Positions 34,875 to 42,464 of a DNA stretch of 64,000 bases are shown one piece after another. Where the stretch lies: contig NZ_QQBB01000001.1 of NCBI RefSeq assembly GCF_003350535.1, forward strand, positions 420,727 through 484,726, written 5' to 3'. The stretch comes from Microvirga subterranea. GTDB taxonomy: Bacteria; Pseudomonadota; Alphaproteobacteria; Rhizobiales; Beijerinckiaceae. How positions within the stretch are numbered: the stretch's first letter is position 1; every line of letters starts with the position of its first letter. Under the pieces are notes generated by a model. That model saw only the letters and a list, made by a program, of their open reading frames with translations. It was not told where the DNA came from and did not search any database. The translations under genes were made by a program, and so were the position numbers.

Positions 34875-35378
34875 ATGAACCTGTCTGTCGCGATCCCGGC
34901 GCTTGCTGCCGAAAACCGTCCCCGCGGACGCGAAATCTACCGCTCCACGAAGGCCTACGATCACGCGGAGGGGCTGTCGTGCTGCTTCCGGCAGTGGCGG
35001 GCCACCCATTCCCATTGCCGGCTGATCCACGGCTACGCCCTGGCGTTCAAGTTCGTCTTCGCCACCTTCGAGCTCGACGAGCGCAATTGGTGCTTCGACT
35101 TCGGCGGCATGAAGCCCGTGAAGGCGTGGCTGAAGGACCTGTTCGACCACACCATGCTGGTGGCCGAGGACGATCCCGAGCTCGAGCGCTTCGAGGCCAT
35201 GCACCGGGACGGCCTGATCAATCTCCGGGTGCTGCCGGCGGTGGGCTGCGAGGCGACCGCCAAGCACGTGTTCGACCACGTGGCCTCCTTCGTGCACGAG
35301 GAGACCAACGGCCGGGTCTGGCTCGAGAGCGTCGAGGTCAAGGAGCACGGCGGCAACTCGGCGATCTATTCCCGCTGA
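34875..35378 (+). CDS. 6-pyruvoyltetrahydropterin synthase / QueD-like protein with altered zinc site
   Basis: The 167-residue protein has the PTPS/QueD fold: catalytic C48 in SHCRLIHGY, DFGGMK (75-80), H92 in LFDHTML and the pterin-anchoring glutamate E157 in VEVKEHG. Of the three zinc histidines only H52 is plain. The first (FxAAH in QueD) aligns with YDHAE, and the HGH third ligand is HGY (Y54). It would act on dihydroneopterin triphosphate from the FolE upstream, but with a changed metal site the product may differ, for example a monapterin-type compound. Its last 13 bases overlap the convergent EamA gene. Confidence 0.8.
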   Translation: MNLSVAIPALAAENRPRGREIYRSTKAYDHAEGLSCCFRQWRATHSHCRLIHGYALAFKFVFATFELDERNWCFDFGGMKPVKAWLKDLFDHTMLVAEDDPELERFEAMHRDGLINLRVLPAVGCEATAKHVFDHVASFVHEETNGRVWLESVEVKEHGGNSAIYSR

Positions 35379-36268
35379 GCTTCGGGAGACGGCGGGGTCC
35401 GGGTCGCGAGCCACAGGCCTGCGGCCACCGCCGCGAGCCCGAGCACGGCGCCCGGCGTCAGCGCCTCCCCGAGGAGCCAGACGCCGAGGAACGCGGCCGT
35501 GACGGGGCTCAAGGACAGGAAGACCGTCACCCGGGTCGGGGTGGTCTGCTTGAGGGCCCAGAGCCACAGCACGTAGCCGATGCCGCTTGACGCCCCGATG
35601 AACAGGATGGCGGCCCAGCCCGGGCCGCTCAAGGACGGCGGGCCCAAGAAGAGCCCCTCCCCTCCGGCCAGTCCCGCCAGGAACGCCACCGAGGCCGCCA
35701 TGGCGACCGTCCCGAGCGGCAGGGTCGGGTAGCGGGCGAGATAGGGCCGGTAGAGGACCGAGCAGACGGCGCCGCAGAGGGCTGCGCCCAGCACCGCGGC
35801 CGCACCCAGCCACTCGGCGCTTCCGCCCCCCGTCAGCACGCTCTCGCCGAGCGTGACGCCGACGCCCGCGATGCTGAGCAGGACCCCGAGGGTCTTCGGG
35901 CCGGTGAGGCGCTCGCGCCCGAGGATCGCCGCCACCACCATGGTGAGAAGCGGAAACGTGGCGAAGAGCAACGCCGCGCGGGTCGAGGGCATGAGGCGAA
36001 GCCCGATGTTCAGAAGTGCGATCAGCAGCCCGAACTGCCCGATGCCGAGCGCCATGATGCCGAGAAGGTCGCGGCGCGCGAAACGGATCCGCCCCGCCGC
36101 CGGCAGGAAGGGCAGGAGGCAGAGGACCGCGATGGCGTAGCGCAGCAGCGCGAGCGACGCGGGGCCGATCTCCTGCACCACGAAGCGCGTCGCCACCATG
36201 GCGGCGCCCACCTGCACGCCGACGCCTGCCGCGGCCGCGAGGGCGAGCCCGTCCCGCGCGCGGGTCAC
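35366..36268 (-). CDS. EamA/DMT family transporter
   Basis: The 300-residue membrane protein has ten hydrophobic segments in two EamA repeats, with LLRYAIAVLCLLPF in the first and ASSGIGYVLWLWALKQTTPT near the end of the second. Substrates in this family are varied metabolites and none can be named. The start is GTG 36268, which overlaps the stop of the MarR-GNAT gene (GTGA), so both are translated from one message. Confidence 0.88.
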   Translation of the reverse strand: MTRARDGLALAAAAGVGVQVGAAMVATRFVVQEIGPASLALLRYAIAVLCLLPFLPAAGRIRFARRDLLGIMALGIGQFGLLIALLNIGLRLMPSTRAALLFATFPLLTMVVAAILGRERLTGPKTLGVLLSIAGVGVTLGESVLTGGGSAEWLGAAAVLGAALCGAVCSVLYRPYLARYPTLPLGTVAMAASVAFLAGLAGGEGLFLGPPSLSGPGWAAILFIGASSGIGYVLWLWALKQTTPTRVTVFLSLSPVTAAFLGVWLLGEALTPGAVLGLAAVAAGLWLATRTPPSPEAQRE

Positions 36269-37203
36269 AGGTCGAGATTCCAGTTCTGGCCGACCAGGTC
36301 CTTGCCGAAGGAATGGTGGCGCTCCTCCTCGACGAGACGGAAGCCGGCCGCCTCGTAGATGCGCCGGGCCGACACCAGGATGTCGTTGGTCCAGAGCGTC
36401 AGGGTGCGATAGCCGCGCTCGCGCGCGAAGCGGATGCACTCCTCCACCAGCCGGCGCCCGATCCCAAGGCCGCGGGCCGAGGCCTCCACGTAGAGCAGGC
36501 GCAGCTTCGCAACTTCGTCCGACTGGCGCACCAGGAAGACGCTGCCGACGATCCCGCCGTCGCGCTCGGCGATCCAGGCATTCTCCCACGCCGGATCGAA
36601 CCTCTTCACGAAGGCGGCGGCGATCTCCGCCACCAGGGCCTCGAAGGTCTGATCCCAGCCGTACTCGGTTGCGTAGAGAAGCCCCTGCCGGTGGACGACC
36701 CAGCCGATGTCGCCGGGCCGTAGGCCGCGCAGGCGAAAAGGCTCGTCCGCGTCCGGCGCGCCGCCGAGCAGACGCTGGACCCTGCGCATGGCGCCGACGA
36801 GATCCTCCCGGTCGGCGGCCGACAGCCGGCCCAGCATGGCGGCGATCTGGTCGTGGGAGGCCCGGTCGAGCGGCGCGAAGGCCGCGCGTCCGGCCTCGGT
36901 CAGGGACAGCACCGACTGCCGGGCGTCGGTCTTCGATGGGGTTCGGGTCAGGAGCCCCTTCGCCTCGAACCGCTTCAGCAGGCGGCTCAAGTAGCCGGCG
37001 TCGAGACCGAGGTCGCGGCCGAGGTCGGAGGCCGTGAGCCCTGCCCGCTGGGCGAGCTCGTAGATCACCCGGACCTCCGTGAGGGAGAACGGGCTGTCGT
37101 AGAGATGCTCCTCCAGGAGGCCGATCCGGCGGGTGTAGAAGCGGCTGAAGGCGCGGAAGGCCGCGACCTGCTCCTCCTGAGGCGAGGCGGGAACGTGATC
37201 CAT
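36265..37203 (-). CDS. MarR-GNAT bifunctional regulator/acetyltransferase
   Basis: The 312-residue protein joins a MarR winged helix (about 1-145; FSLTEVRVIYELAQRAGLTA, DLGLDAGYLSRLLKRFEAKG) to a GNAT domain (about 155-312; LLYVEASARGLGIGRRLVEE, YEAAGFRLVEEERHHSFG). Such fusions are common and the acetylated molecule is usually unknown. ATG 37203 has AGGAGGG. A 13-base perfect palindrome sits 39 bases upstream, so it probably represses itself and the coupled EamA exporter. Confidence 0.9.
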   Translation of the reverse strand: MDHVPASPQEEQVAAFRAFSRFYTRRIGLLEEHLYDSPFSLTEVRVIYELAQRAGLTASDLGRDLGLDAGYLSRLLKRFEAKGLLTRTPSKTDARQSVLSLTEAGRAAFAPLDRASHDQIAAMLGRLSAADREDLVGAMRRVQRLLGGAPDADEPFRLRGLRPGDIGWVVHRQGLLYATEYGWDQTFEALVAEIAAAFVKRFDPAWENAWIAERDGGIVGSVFLVRQSDEVAKLRLLYVEASARGLGIGRRLVEECIRFARERGYRTLTLWTNDILVSARRIYEAAGFRLVEEERHHSFGKDLVGQNWNLDL

Positions 37204-37241
37204 GGATCCCTCCTGTCGATGCAAGAGGGTTCCCTAGAAAC

Positions 37242-37254
37242 TTGACTGAGTCAA
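37242..37254. promoter_or_regulatory. Candidate MarR operator
   Basis: TTGACTGAGTCAA is a perfect palindrome about the central G, and flanking bases extend it imperfectly. It lies 39-51 bases before the MarR-GNAT start, where a repressor would block transcription. This form is typical of MarR-family sites. Confidence 0.65.
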
Positions 37255-37294
37255 CTAATTCGTCCGCCGCGCCGCGGTCGTCGCGAAAAGCAGG

Positions 37295-38140
37295 CTAGAG
37301 ACGGAAATCCTCGCCGAGGTAGAGGCGGCGAACCTCCTCGTTGGCCACGATCTCGTCCGGATGGCCCTCGGTGAGGACGCGGCCCGAATGGATGATGTAG
37401 GCGCGGTCGATGAGGCCGAGCGTCTCGCGGACGTTGTGGTCGGTGATCAGCACGCCGATGCCGCGGCGGGTCAGGTGGCGCACCAGGTTCTGGATGTCGC
37501 CGACCGCGATCGGGTCGATGCCCGCGAAGGGCTCGTCGAGCAGCATGAAGGTCGGCTCGCCGGCGAGCGCGCGGGCGATCTCGCAGCGGCGGCGCTCGCC
37601 GCCCGAGAGGGCGATCGAGGGCGACTTGCGCAGGCGCGTGATGTTGAACTCGTCGAGCAGGGCGTCGAGCTTGCGCTCGCGCTCCTTGCGGCTCGGCTCG
37701 ACGATCTCGAGCACGGCCCGGATGTTGTCCTCGACGTTGAGGCCCCGGAAGATCGAGGCCTCCTGCGGCAGGTAGCCGATGCCCAGCCGTGCCCGGCGGT
37801 ACATGGGCAGGCCGGTGACTTCGTGCCCGTCGAGGCTGATGACGCCGCGATCGGCCATGACGAGCCCGGTGATCATGTAGAAGATCGTGGTCTTGCCGGC
37901 GCCGTTGGGCCCGAGTAGGCCCACCGCCTCGCCGGCCCGGACGTTGAGGGCCGCATCGTGCACAACGGTGCGGCCGCGGTAGCTCTTCTGCAGGCCCTTC
38001 ACGGCCAGCACGCCGGGGCCGCCGAACACGGACATGTCGGCGGTGGTCCCGTAAAACGATTGGTCGAGTCCGCCCCGCGGCGCATCGACGAGGCGCGCGT
38101 TCGACGGGGCTGCGGGGGAACGGTTGAACAAGGGCTTCAA
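37295..38140 (-). CDS. lptB: LPS export ABC transporter ATP-binding protein LptB
   Basis: The 281-residue ATPase drives extraction of lipopolysaccharide from the inner membrane with LptFG. Walker A is GPNGAGKT (77-84), then GYLPQEASIFRGL (Q-loop), ALSGGERRRCEIARAL and Walker B FMLLDEPFAGIDP, all typical of LptB. An N-terminal extension of about 40 residues precedes the domain, so an internal start (MSVFGGPG) is possible. Downstream of lptA by 39 bases on the same strand. Confidence 0.95.
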   Translation of the reverse strand: MKPLFNRSPAAPSNARLVDAPRGGLDQSFYGTTADMSVFGGPGVLAVKGLQKSYRGRTVVHDAALNVRAGEAVGLLGPNGAGKTTIFYMITGLVMADRGVISLDGHEVTGLPMYRRARLGIGYLPQEASIFRGLNVEDNIRAVLEIVEPSRKERERKLDALLDEFNITRLRKSPSIALSGGERRRCEIARALAGEPTFMLLDEPFAGIDPIAVGDIQNLVRHLTRRGIGVLITDHNVRETLGLIDRAYIIHSGRVLTEGHPDEIVANEEVRRLYLGEDFRL

Positions 38141-38179
38141 GAGACTGTTCGCTTCACCAATGAAAACGGGCCCGGAGGC

Positions 38180-38812
38180 TCAGTTCGTCGCCGGCTTGCC
38201 GGAGGCGGGCTTGGAATTGCCGGCGCCGGTCGGGGCTGGGCCGCCGCTGCCGGGCACGAACAGCGCCCTCACGCGCCCGCCGGGCTTCGTCTCGACGTTG
38301 GCCACGCCGGTGTTGATGTCGTAGACCACGCGTTCGCCGCGGGTGACGTTCGGGCCGTCGCTCAGCGCCGCGTTGCCGGTGAGGAAGATCTTGTTCGAGG
38401 TCCGGTCGAAGGTGGCGTTGTTGCCGGTGGCGACCTGGGTCTTCGATACGATCGTGACCGGGCCCTGGCAGTCGATCTTCTTGATCGAGCTGTCGTCCGC
38501 GCCCTGCGGACCGGGCGCGGCAGCCTGCCCGCCCTGGCGGTTCTGCTCGTAGAACACGGTCATCTGGGTGCAGTTCATGGTGCTCTCGCCCTGCACCGCC
38601 ACCACGTTGCCGGCGAAGACCGCGCGCCCTTCCTTGTCGAACACGTCGAGGCGGTCGGCGTCGATCTTGATCGGCTCCTTGCTGGATCCGAAATTGCCGA
38701 AGCCGACGGCGCGCTCCTTGCCGGCGCCAACCTGGGCGGAGGCGTCCGGCGCCCAGACGGGCGCCGACAGGAGAAGGACGCCGGCGATGGCGGCGAGGCG
38801 GGTGATCGTCAT
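38180..38812 (-). CDS. lptA: LPS transport periplasmic protein LptA
   Basis: The 210-residue OstA/LptA-family protein has a signal peptide (about 1-26) and then the beta-jellyroll strand pattern PIKIDADRLDVFDKEGRAVF and GNVVAVQGESTMNCTQMTVFY. It forms the periplasmic bridge for LPS. A low-complexity G/A/P tail follows. Its ATG overlaps the stop of lptC (38809-38812). Confidence 0.92.
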   Translation of the reverse strand: MTITRLAAIAGVLLLSAPVWAPDASAQVGAGKERAVGFGNFGSSKEPIKIDADRLDVFDKEGRAVFAGNVVAVQGESTMNCTQMTVFYEQNRQGGQAAAPGPQGADDSSIKKIDCQGPVTIVSKTQVATGNNATFDRTSNKIFLTGNAALSDGPNVTRGERVVYDINTGVANVETKPGGRVRALFVPGSGGPAPTGAGNSKPASGKPATN

Positions 38813-39552
38813 GGGCGGACACTTGTCGGTTGCGCCGGCAGGCTGGTGGAGCCCGTGCCGGCTGGAGCGGGGGCGGAGGCGTCGGCCGCGGCGTTGGCGG
38901 CATTGAAGGTGGTGCTGACCCGGCCCTTGAAGTGCATGACCTTGCCGTTGTCGGACACCTCGAGGCCCGTGGCCTCGATGACCCCGTTGGGCAGGGTGAC
39001 GGTGACGGGCTCCTTCGACACCACCGTGCCGGCCTTGAAGTCCACGAAGGCCGAGCGGAGCAGGACCTGCTGGCCGCCATCCGTGTGCACGCGAACGTCC
39101 TGGCGCAGGTTCATCTGCTCCTTCTGGGTGTTCAGGATCCCGACGGCGGCCTCGAGACGGGCGGTGCTGCCCTTGTCGTCGGTGATGAGGCGCGCCCGCA
39201 GGTCCTTCAGCTCGACCAGGTTGGGGTTCTTCACGTCCTGGGTGGCGGCGCTCGCGGTCACCTCGTAGGGACGGTTGTCATTGCGAAAGCCCGTGAGCTT
39301 CGGGCTTTCCATGGTGACGTTGGTGCCGCTGACCGAGATGGGCCCGACGGACAGACCCTCGATCTTCCGGAACGGGTCGAGATAGGCGACCGCGCCGATC
39401 CCGGCCGCGGCGACGAGGGCGCCGACCGGGATCGCCACCTTGGCGAAGCGGACCAGGCGGGAATGGCGCTGCGCCTTGGAGTAGGCGCGCGAACGCACGC
39501 CCGGCACGGAGGCCGGACCATCTCCGATGGTGATGCCCTTGGTTCCCGCCAC
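38809..39552 (-). CDS. lptC: LPS export protein LptC
   Basis: The 247-residue bitopic protein has one membrane helix (about 40-62) and a periplasmic domain (VTMESPKLTGFRNDNRPYEV, QEQMN-like strands) matching LptC. It hands LPS from LptBFG to LptA. GTG 39552 has GGAAGGGG eight to fifteen bases upstream and is preferred; GTG 39576 is an alternative. Heads the lptC-lptA-lptB operon. Confidence 0.9.
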   Translation of the reverse strand: MAGTKGITIGDGPASVPGVRSRAYSKAQRHSRLVRFAKVAIPVGALVAAAGIGAVAYLDPFRKIEGLSVGPISVSGTNVTMESPKLTGFRNDNRPYEVTASAATQDVKNPNLVELKDLRARLITDDKGSTARLEAAVGILNTQKEQMNLRQDVRVHTDGGQQVLLRSAFVDFKAGTVVSKEPVTVTLPNGVIEATGLEVSDNGKVMHFKGRVSTTFNAANAAADASAPAPAGTGSTSLPAQPTSVRP

Positions 39553-39655
39553 TGATGAATGACCCCTTCCGCCCACGTTGGACCGGTGCCATGGCCGAGA
39601 GCCGTGGCAATGTTGTGACGGAGATAGGATTTATGGCTGAAAGTTTAAAGCTGCG

Positions 39656-40270
39656 TCAACTATGCGCGAAGATGTCCGTGTCCGGCCAGCCTAAAAGATC
39701 CAGCTGTGCGCGAGTCGGCAGGAACGAGAAGCACTGGTGCGCGATGCCGAGCCGGTTCTCCCGCTCCAGCATGCGGTCGAGCCTCTCGCGCAGGGCGTGG
39801 AGGTGCAGTACGTCCGAGGCCGCATAGTCGAGCTGGGCCTGGGTGAGCGTGTCCGCGCCCCAGTCGGAGGATTGCTGCTGCTTGGAGATCTCGACGCCGA
39901 GTTGCTCGCGCAGGAGATCCTTGAGGCCGTGCCGGTCGGTGTAGGTCCGCACGAGCCGCGATGCGACCTTGGTGCAGTAGACCGGGCGCGGCATGATCCC
40001 GAACGAATGAAACAGCACCGCGAGATCGAAGCGGGCATAGTGGAAGATCTTGAGCACGCTCTCGTCGGCGAGCACCCGCGCCAGGTTCTCCGGAACGGGC
40101 GCGTCCTTGAGGATCTGCACCACGTCGGCGGTGCCGTCGCCGGTGGAGATCTGCACCACGCAGAGCCGGTCCCGGTGAGGGTTGAGGCCGAGCGTCTCGG
40201 TGTCGATCGCGATCGCCTCGCCGGGCTGGTAGTCCGCGGGCAGATCGCCGCGATGGAAACGGGTCGTCAT
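39656..40270 (-). CDS. rnd: Ribonuclease D (short form)
   Basis: The 204-residue protein contains only the DEDDy exonuclease domain: AIDTETLGL (acidic pair D23/E25), HYARFDLAVL and a final LDYAASDVLHL with the Y-x3-D motif. It lacks the HRDC domains of Escherichia coli RNase D, as usual for alphaproteobacterial short forms. It trims 3' ends of tRNA or other small RNA. Located just upstream of lptC. Confidence 0.92.
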   Translation of the reverse strand: MTTRFHRGDLPADYQPGEAIAIDTETLGLNPHRDRLCVVQISTGDGTADVVQILKDAPVPENLARVLADESVLKIFHYARFDLAVLFHSFGIMPRPVYCTKVASRLVRTYTDRHGLKDLLREQLGVEISKQQQSSDWGADTLTQAQLDYAASDVLHLHALRERLDRMLERENRLGIAHQCFSFLPTRAQLDLLGWPDTDIFAHS

Positions 40271-40387
40271 GAGAGGTCCAGGAACCGAGGAATGCCGCCC
40301 CCGCCTCTAGCGCGTCTGCGGCCCGGCTTCAACGAGCGATGGAAGGCCCCGCCTTCGCGGCGGGGTTTTCCGGCTTGTCGGGACGAC

Positions 40388-40936
40388 CTAGTAGCAGGTC
40401 TGGACCCGGCGCACGACCACGCGGCCATAGCGGTTCACGACGCGACGCCGCTCCGTGACGCAGGAGCGGGCCGGGGCGTAATAGGCCGGCCCATAATAGC
40501 CCGACGGGCCGTAATAGGGGTTGGTGGCAGCGCCCGCGATGGCGCCGAGGGCGAGGCCGCCAATCAGGCCCGCCGCCACGGCGCCGCCGTTGTCGTACCG
40601 CCGGTAATAGGGATAGTAGCCGCCGTAATAGCCGTAGCCGGGTCCGTAATAGGCGGGCCTGTAGCCGCCCCGGCCATAGCCGTAGCGGGGCGCGTAATAG
40701 CCGCGGCCCCAACCGCCGCCGTAGCGCGGGCCGTAATAGCCGCCCGTCACGACGGGACGTGCCGCCGGGCGGAAGCCGGCCGCGGGCGCGAACCCCGTGC
40801 CGGTGACCGGAACGCCGCGGTAGAAGACACGGGGCTGGGTGGTGACGAACTGCGCCGAGGCCGGGGTCGGTTGGAACGCAGCCACGGCGCCGAGCGCAAG
40901 GGCCGCGACGGCGAGGGATTTCAGCGAACGACTCAT
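40388..40936 (-). CDS. Exported glycine/tyrosine-rich protein
   Basis: The 182-residue protein has a signal peptide (about 1-30, ending PASA) and a G/Y/P/R-rich body (GGYYGPRYGGGWGRGYY and so on). A glycine-zipper-like hydrophobic stretch (AVAAGLIGGLALGAIAGAA) follows, then two cysteines near the C-terminus (RSCVTERRR, VQTCY). ATG 40936 has GGAGGG. Role unknown; possibly cell-surface or cell-wall associated. Repeats of this kind are common in Methylobacterium-type genomes. Confidence 0.8.
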   Translation of the reverse strand: MSRSLKSLAVAALALGAVAAFQPTPASAQFVTTQPRVFYRGVPVTGTGFAPAAGFRPAARPVVTGGYYGPRYGGGWGRGYYAPRYGYGRGGYRPAYYGPGYGYYGGYYPYYRRYDNGGAVAAGLIGGLALGAIAGAATNPYYGPSGYYGPAYYAPARSCVTERRRVVNRYGRVVVRRVQTCY

Positions 40937-41242
40937 GGTGCCCTCCGGGACACAGCCTGTTCCAAGATGGTTGTGACAACGATCCTGGGAGTTGGGATGT
41001 TCCGCCTTTGTCTTGCTTTGCCCTGCGTTTCCCGGCCGCGGCACCCGCGGGATGTCGCATGCCCTTGGATCGGATCCTCCGGCATCCTTTTCCCGCCCCC
41101 GATGCCGCGATATCCGCCAGTAAATCGGGGTCATCCCAAGGACTTATTCTCGCTTGGAATCTGCCAATACTTTGGCGGGGAACCACGTTTGCTTCCGGCC
41201 GTTGGCTCACCGTCCGAATAAGCCGACAATACGGAATGGAAC

Positions 41243-41521
41243 ATGAGCAAGAAAGCAACTCTCCTCGCCGCCACCCTTCTGCTTGGCCTGCCGGCCCTCG
41301 CCCAGGCCCAGACCACCCGTGCCCTGCCCGACCAGCCCGGCGCCTCGGAATACGCGCCCGGCCAGCGCGCCAAGTCGTCCACGACCGGACAGAGCGCGAC
41401 CGATTTCGCGCCCGGCCAGAAGGCGAAATCCTCGATGACCGGCGAATCGGCGAAGTCATTCGCGCCGGGCCAGAAGGCTAAGGAGCCGCACTCCACCGGC
41501 ACGCTTCATCGCAACCGATAA
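41243..41521 (+). CDS. Small exported repeat protein
   Basis: The 92-residue protein has a signal peptide (MSKKATLLAATLLLGLPALA) and a mature part of three imperfect copies of a unit around [YF]APGQ[KR]AKSS[TM]TG[QE]SA. No known family is recognised. It is the first of three consecutive exported, low-complexity, same-strand proteins. A clear terminator follows at 41545. Confidence 0.75.
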   Translation: MSKKATLLAATLLLGLPALAQAQTTRALPDQPGASEYAPGQRAKSSTTGQSATDFAPGQKAKSSMTGESAKSFAPGQKAKEPHSTGTLHRNR

Positions 41522-41544
41522 AACCCCTGTAATTTCAAAGGAAG

Positions 41545-41570
41545 GGCTCGGCTTAAGCTGAGCCTTTTCC
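41545..41570 (+). terminator. Intrinsic terminator
   Basis: GGCTCGGC and GCTGAGCC pair (one G-T) around TTAA and are followed by TTTTCC. It lies 23 bases after the stop of the small repeat protein. Confidence 0.85.
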
Positions 41571-41732
41571 ATTTTCTACTTCGATATCTTTCCGCAAGCG
41601 TGGCAGGAGAATACGAAAATCTGTTCATCACCAAAAAGAGATTGTGCGCAACCTATGCGGCCAACCTGCGTTGCAAGTCCGATGCAAACAGCCCGCCCGG
41701 TCCGTGGCGGTGCCTAACGATGGAGAAGATCG

Positions 41733-42128
41733 ATGCGACGCATCCTGCTGACGACTGCCACTCTCGGCGCCCTGACCCTCGGGGCCGCCGGCGCCATGGC
41801 CCAGACGGCCGCCCCGGTGCCGAACGCCAGCGGCTCCCAGGTGACCAACCCGAACACCTACGGCGCGACCGTGCCGCAGAACCAGGGCGCCGCGCAGGCC
41901 ATCCCGGCCGCGCCCGGCATGACCGGCACCTGCGCTCCGTCGCCGAACGCCAGCGGCTCCCAGGTGACCAATCCCTGCACCTACGGCTCGACCGTGCCGC
42001 AGAACCAAGGCCAGCCCGGCATGATGGGTGCGCCCGCCGCCACCGGCTCGATCGCTCCTCCGGTGCCGAATGCCAGCGGCTCGCAGGTCACGAACCCGAA
42101 CACCTACGGCGACACCAAGCCCCAATAA
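41733..42128 (+). CDS. Exported protein with three PNASGSQVTNP repeats
   Basis: The 131-residue protein has a signal peptide (MRRILLTTATLGALTLGAAGAMA) and three copies of PVPNASGSQVTNPNTYG (the second has SPNASGSQVTNPCTYG), spaced by proline/glutamine-rich linkers. Two cysteines (TGTCAP, NPCTY) lie in and before repeat two, suggesting one disulfide. Unknown function; possibly a secreted structural or surface protein. Confidence 0.8.
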   Translation: MRRILLTTATLGALTLGAAGAMAQTAAPVPNASGSQVTNPNTYGATVPQNQGAAQAIPAAPGMTGTCAPSPNASGSQVTNPCTYGSTVPQNQGQPGMMGAPAATGSIAPPVPNASGSQVTNPNTYGDTKPQ

Positions 42129-42464
42129 CCTCCCCGTCTTCGACCATCGTTCAGGATGCGGACCAGGAGCGCCCGGCGCACCACGCCGGACGCGTCCCGC
42201 ATCCCGATGGCCGCGACGACCCAGCAGCGCAGATCCGGACCGGCCGCGAGCCCGACCGGACTGCGCTGAACTCGTTCCGGAGGATCCCGAGCCGACCGGG
42301 GGCTCGTCTCCGGGCAGCGGCATAGACCCGCAAAACTGCTTAGATTCCATAACCTTAGCACTTCCGAAACCTGACACGGATGCGGAACGGCGCCGGCCTC
42401 AATCCGTTCTGTCTCCTGTGTGGAGGCTCCCTGTCGGAGCTCCGAAGTTGAGGGAGAGAATTCG
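42129..42464. other. Intergenic region without an evident gene
   Basis: This 336-base gap shows no convincing coding frame: the open frames here are extensions of neighbours. Its last part must hold the promoter of the DUF1236 gene (AGGGAGAG at 42451-42458). A locally AT-rich segment near 42330-42370 is the likeliest promoter. No structured RNA was recognised. Confidence 0.5.
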
